Assembly: GCA_936943465.1 (NCBI GenBank) | Contig: CAKZJN010000031.1 | Span: 1 to 7,205, forward strand | Reading direction: 5' to 3' | Length of the DNA stretch: 7,205 bases | Source of the DNA: an uncultured Rhodoferax sp. | GTDB taxonomy: Bacteria > Pseudomonadota > Gammaproteobacteria > Burkholderiales > Burkholderiaceae_C | In this document: positions 6,360-7,205 of the stretch, piece after piece | Layout of the letters: each line of letters starts with the position of its first letter | Position numbering within the stretch: position 1 is the first letter of the stretch | Made by a program: the position numbers and the translations under genes | Notes under the pieces: generated by a model | Database searches by the model: none | Seen by the model: the letters and a program-made list of their open reading frames with translations, nothing else | Told to the model about the DNA's origin: nothing

Positions 6360-7205
6360 TCAGACAGCCTGTGTCGGAACCTCCATCAGAAAACGGATGC
6401 CGGAGCTGCAAGTCATGTCGACGCTGATGCTTCCACCCATGCGTTGGGTAATCAGGTTGTAAACAAGATGCATCCCTAACCCCATGCCGCTTTGCATGTC
6501 GGTCGTGAAGAAGGGGTCAAAGATGCGCTTGCCAGCTTCGTCGGTCAGGCCCTTGCCGTCGTCGGTATAGACCATGCGCACCGTGTTCTCTTGTTGTACT
6601 ACCTGAATGTGGATGCTGCCATGGGTTCGCCCCTTAAATCCATGCTGCAGGGAGTTGGCCACCAAGTTGGTAAACACGCTCTCAAGGTCTCCGGCGTAGC
6701 CCTGCACGATGACGGTATCCGGACAGTTCACCTCCACCTGGTACTGCCCCTTGAGCAGGCGATTGCCAAAGCTGGCAAGCGTGTCGCTCAGACACGCCGC
6801 TACAGAAATGGCCTGCACAGTCTGCCGATGTCCATTGACCGCCAAGCGCCTGAACGATGCAATGAGTTTGCCTACGCGCTCCAGGCTGCTGGCAATCAGG
6901 TCGCTCGCTGCCGTGGAGGCATCAAAATAATTCCGCAAATCAGACTGCGTCATACTTCTTTGAGCAAAGCGTTCGGTTATGTCCCGCGTCTGGTGTTGCA
7001 GGGTCGATGCCGCCAACACGCCCACGCCGACGGGGGTGTTGATTTCGTGTGCAATGCCCGCAATCATGCAGCCGAGGGACGCCATCTTTTCCGCCTCAAT
7101 CAGTCGCTTGCGCGTGCGCACGCTTTCCAGCGACAAGTTGCACACATCAATCATGGCCAGTGCCAGGTTCAGGTACTGTTCCTTGAACTGAGGAAACTGA
7201 AACGC
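6360..7205 (-). CDS. Sensor histidine kinase, C-terminal part; 5' end cut by window edge
   Basis: The kinase core of a two-component sensor. The frame is open to the right edge: 17 codons upstream of the ATG at 7154 read on into a likely helical linker, so that ATG is probably internal and the sensory region lies outside the window. Counting the ATG at 7154 as residue 1, the H-box is MASLGCMIAGIAHEINTP with phospho-accepting H36. The ATP-binding lobe has an N-box (NLVANSLQHGF, N163 and N167), a G1 box (DDGKG, 198-202), an F-box (FDPFFTT, 212-218) and a G2 box (GMGLGM, 223-228). The order and spacing are normal, so the kinase looks active. It is followed 8 bases later by the receiver-GGDEF-EAL protein on the same strand, which is its probable phosphotransfer partner. 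The signal sensed cannot be told from what is visible. Confidence 0.92.
   Translation of the reverse strand, partial: AFQFPQFKEQYLNLALAMIDVCNLSLESVRTRKRLIEAEKMASLGCMIAGIAHEINTPVGVGVLAASTLQHQTRDITERFAQRSMTQSDLRNYFDASTAASDLIASSLERVGKLIASFRRLAVNGHRQTVQAISVAACLSDTLASFGNRLLKGQYQVEVNCPDTVIVQGYAGDLESVFTNLVANSLQHGFKGRTHGSIHIQVVQQENTVRMVYTDDGKGLTDEAGKRIFDPFFTTDMQSGMGLGMHLVYNLITQRMGGSISVDMTCSSGIRFLMEVPTQAV

Noticed and set aside
6352..6411. Upstream TTG start adding 20 residues to the response regulator
   Set aside because: It would overlap the kinase gene by about 50 bases, and the extra residues are just an out-of-frame reading of the kinase C-terminus. The ATG at 6351 leads directly into the receiver domain.

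Overview
The window reads as a stretch of a betaproteobacterial chromosome or large replicon. The most likely source is a Burkholderiales aromatic degrader of the Comamonadaceae type (Polaromonas, Rhodoferax and Acidovorax relatives). This placement rests on the GC-rich codon use and on the close resemblance, from memory, of the first three proteins to NagG, NagH and NagAb of Ralstonia sp. U2. No database search was possible, so the taxonomic call is an inference.

Left half, + strand (1-3270): a tightly packed transcription unit. It starts inside the large (alpha) subunit of a Rieske non-heme iron oxygenase that looks like salicylate 5-hydroxylase (nagG). The small (beta) subunit (nagH) follows 2 bases later, and a Rieske [2Fe-2S] ferredoxin (nagAb) 9 bases after that. 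Together with a reductase (NagAa, expected upstream and not visible here), these would turn salicylate into gentisate. In strain U2 the naphthalene dioxygenase subunits nagAc and nagAd follow nagAb. Here the next gene, 16 bases on, encodes a regulator of the AcoR type: GAF, then PAS, then a Fis-type helix-turn-helix. The central AAA+ sigma-54 activation module that normally sits between PAS and Fis is absent.

Middle (3271-3393): 123 bases between two convergent transcription units. It holds no gene, but it has short inverted repeats that could form hairpins and may act as terminators.

Right half, - strand (7205 down to 3394): a two-gene signalling operon. A sensor histidine kinase, cut by the right edge, is followed after 8 bases by a 985-residue response regulator with the order receiver, PAS, PAS, GGDEF, EAL and a C-terminal CZB-like zinc-binding domain. 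The pair probably converts a phosphorelay signal into a change in cyclic-di-GMP. GGDEF and EAL both keep their key catalytic motifs. The CZB-like tail has lost the first histidine of its usual metal-binding set.

No RNA gene, insertion sequence, CRISPR array or replication origin was seen. Most of the window is ordinary. The points most worth a second look are the AAA+-less regulator in the salicylate operon and the degenerate CZB tail on the c-di-GMP protein.
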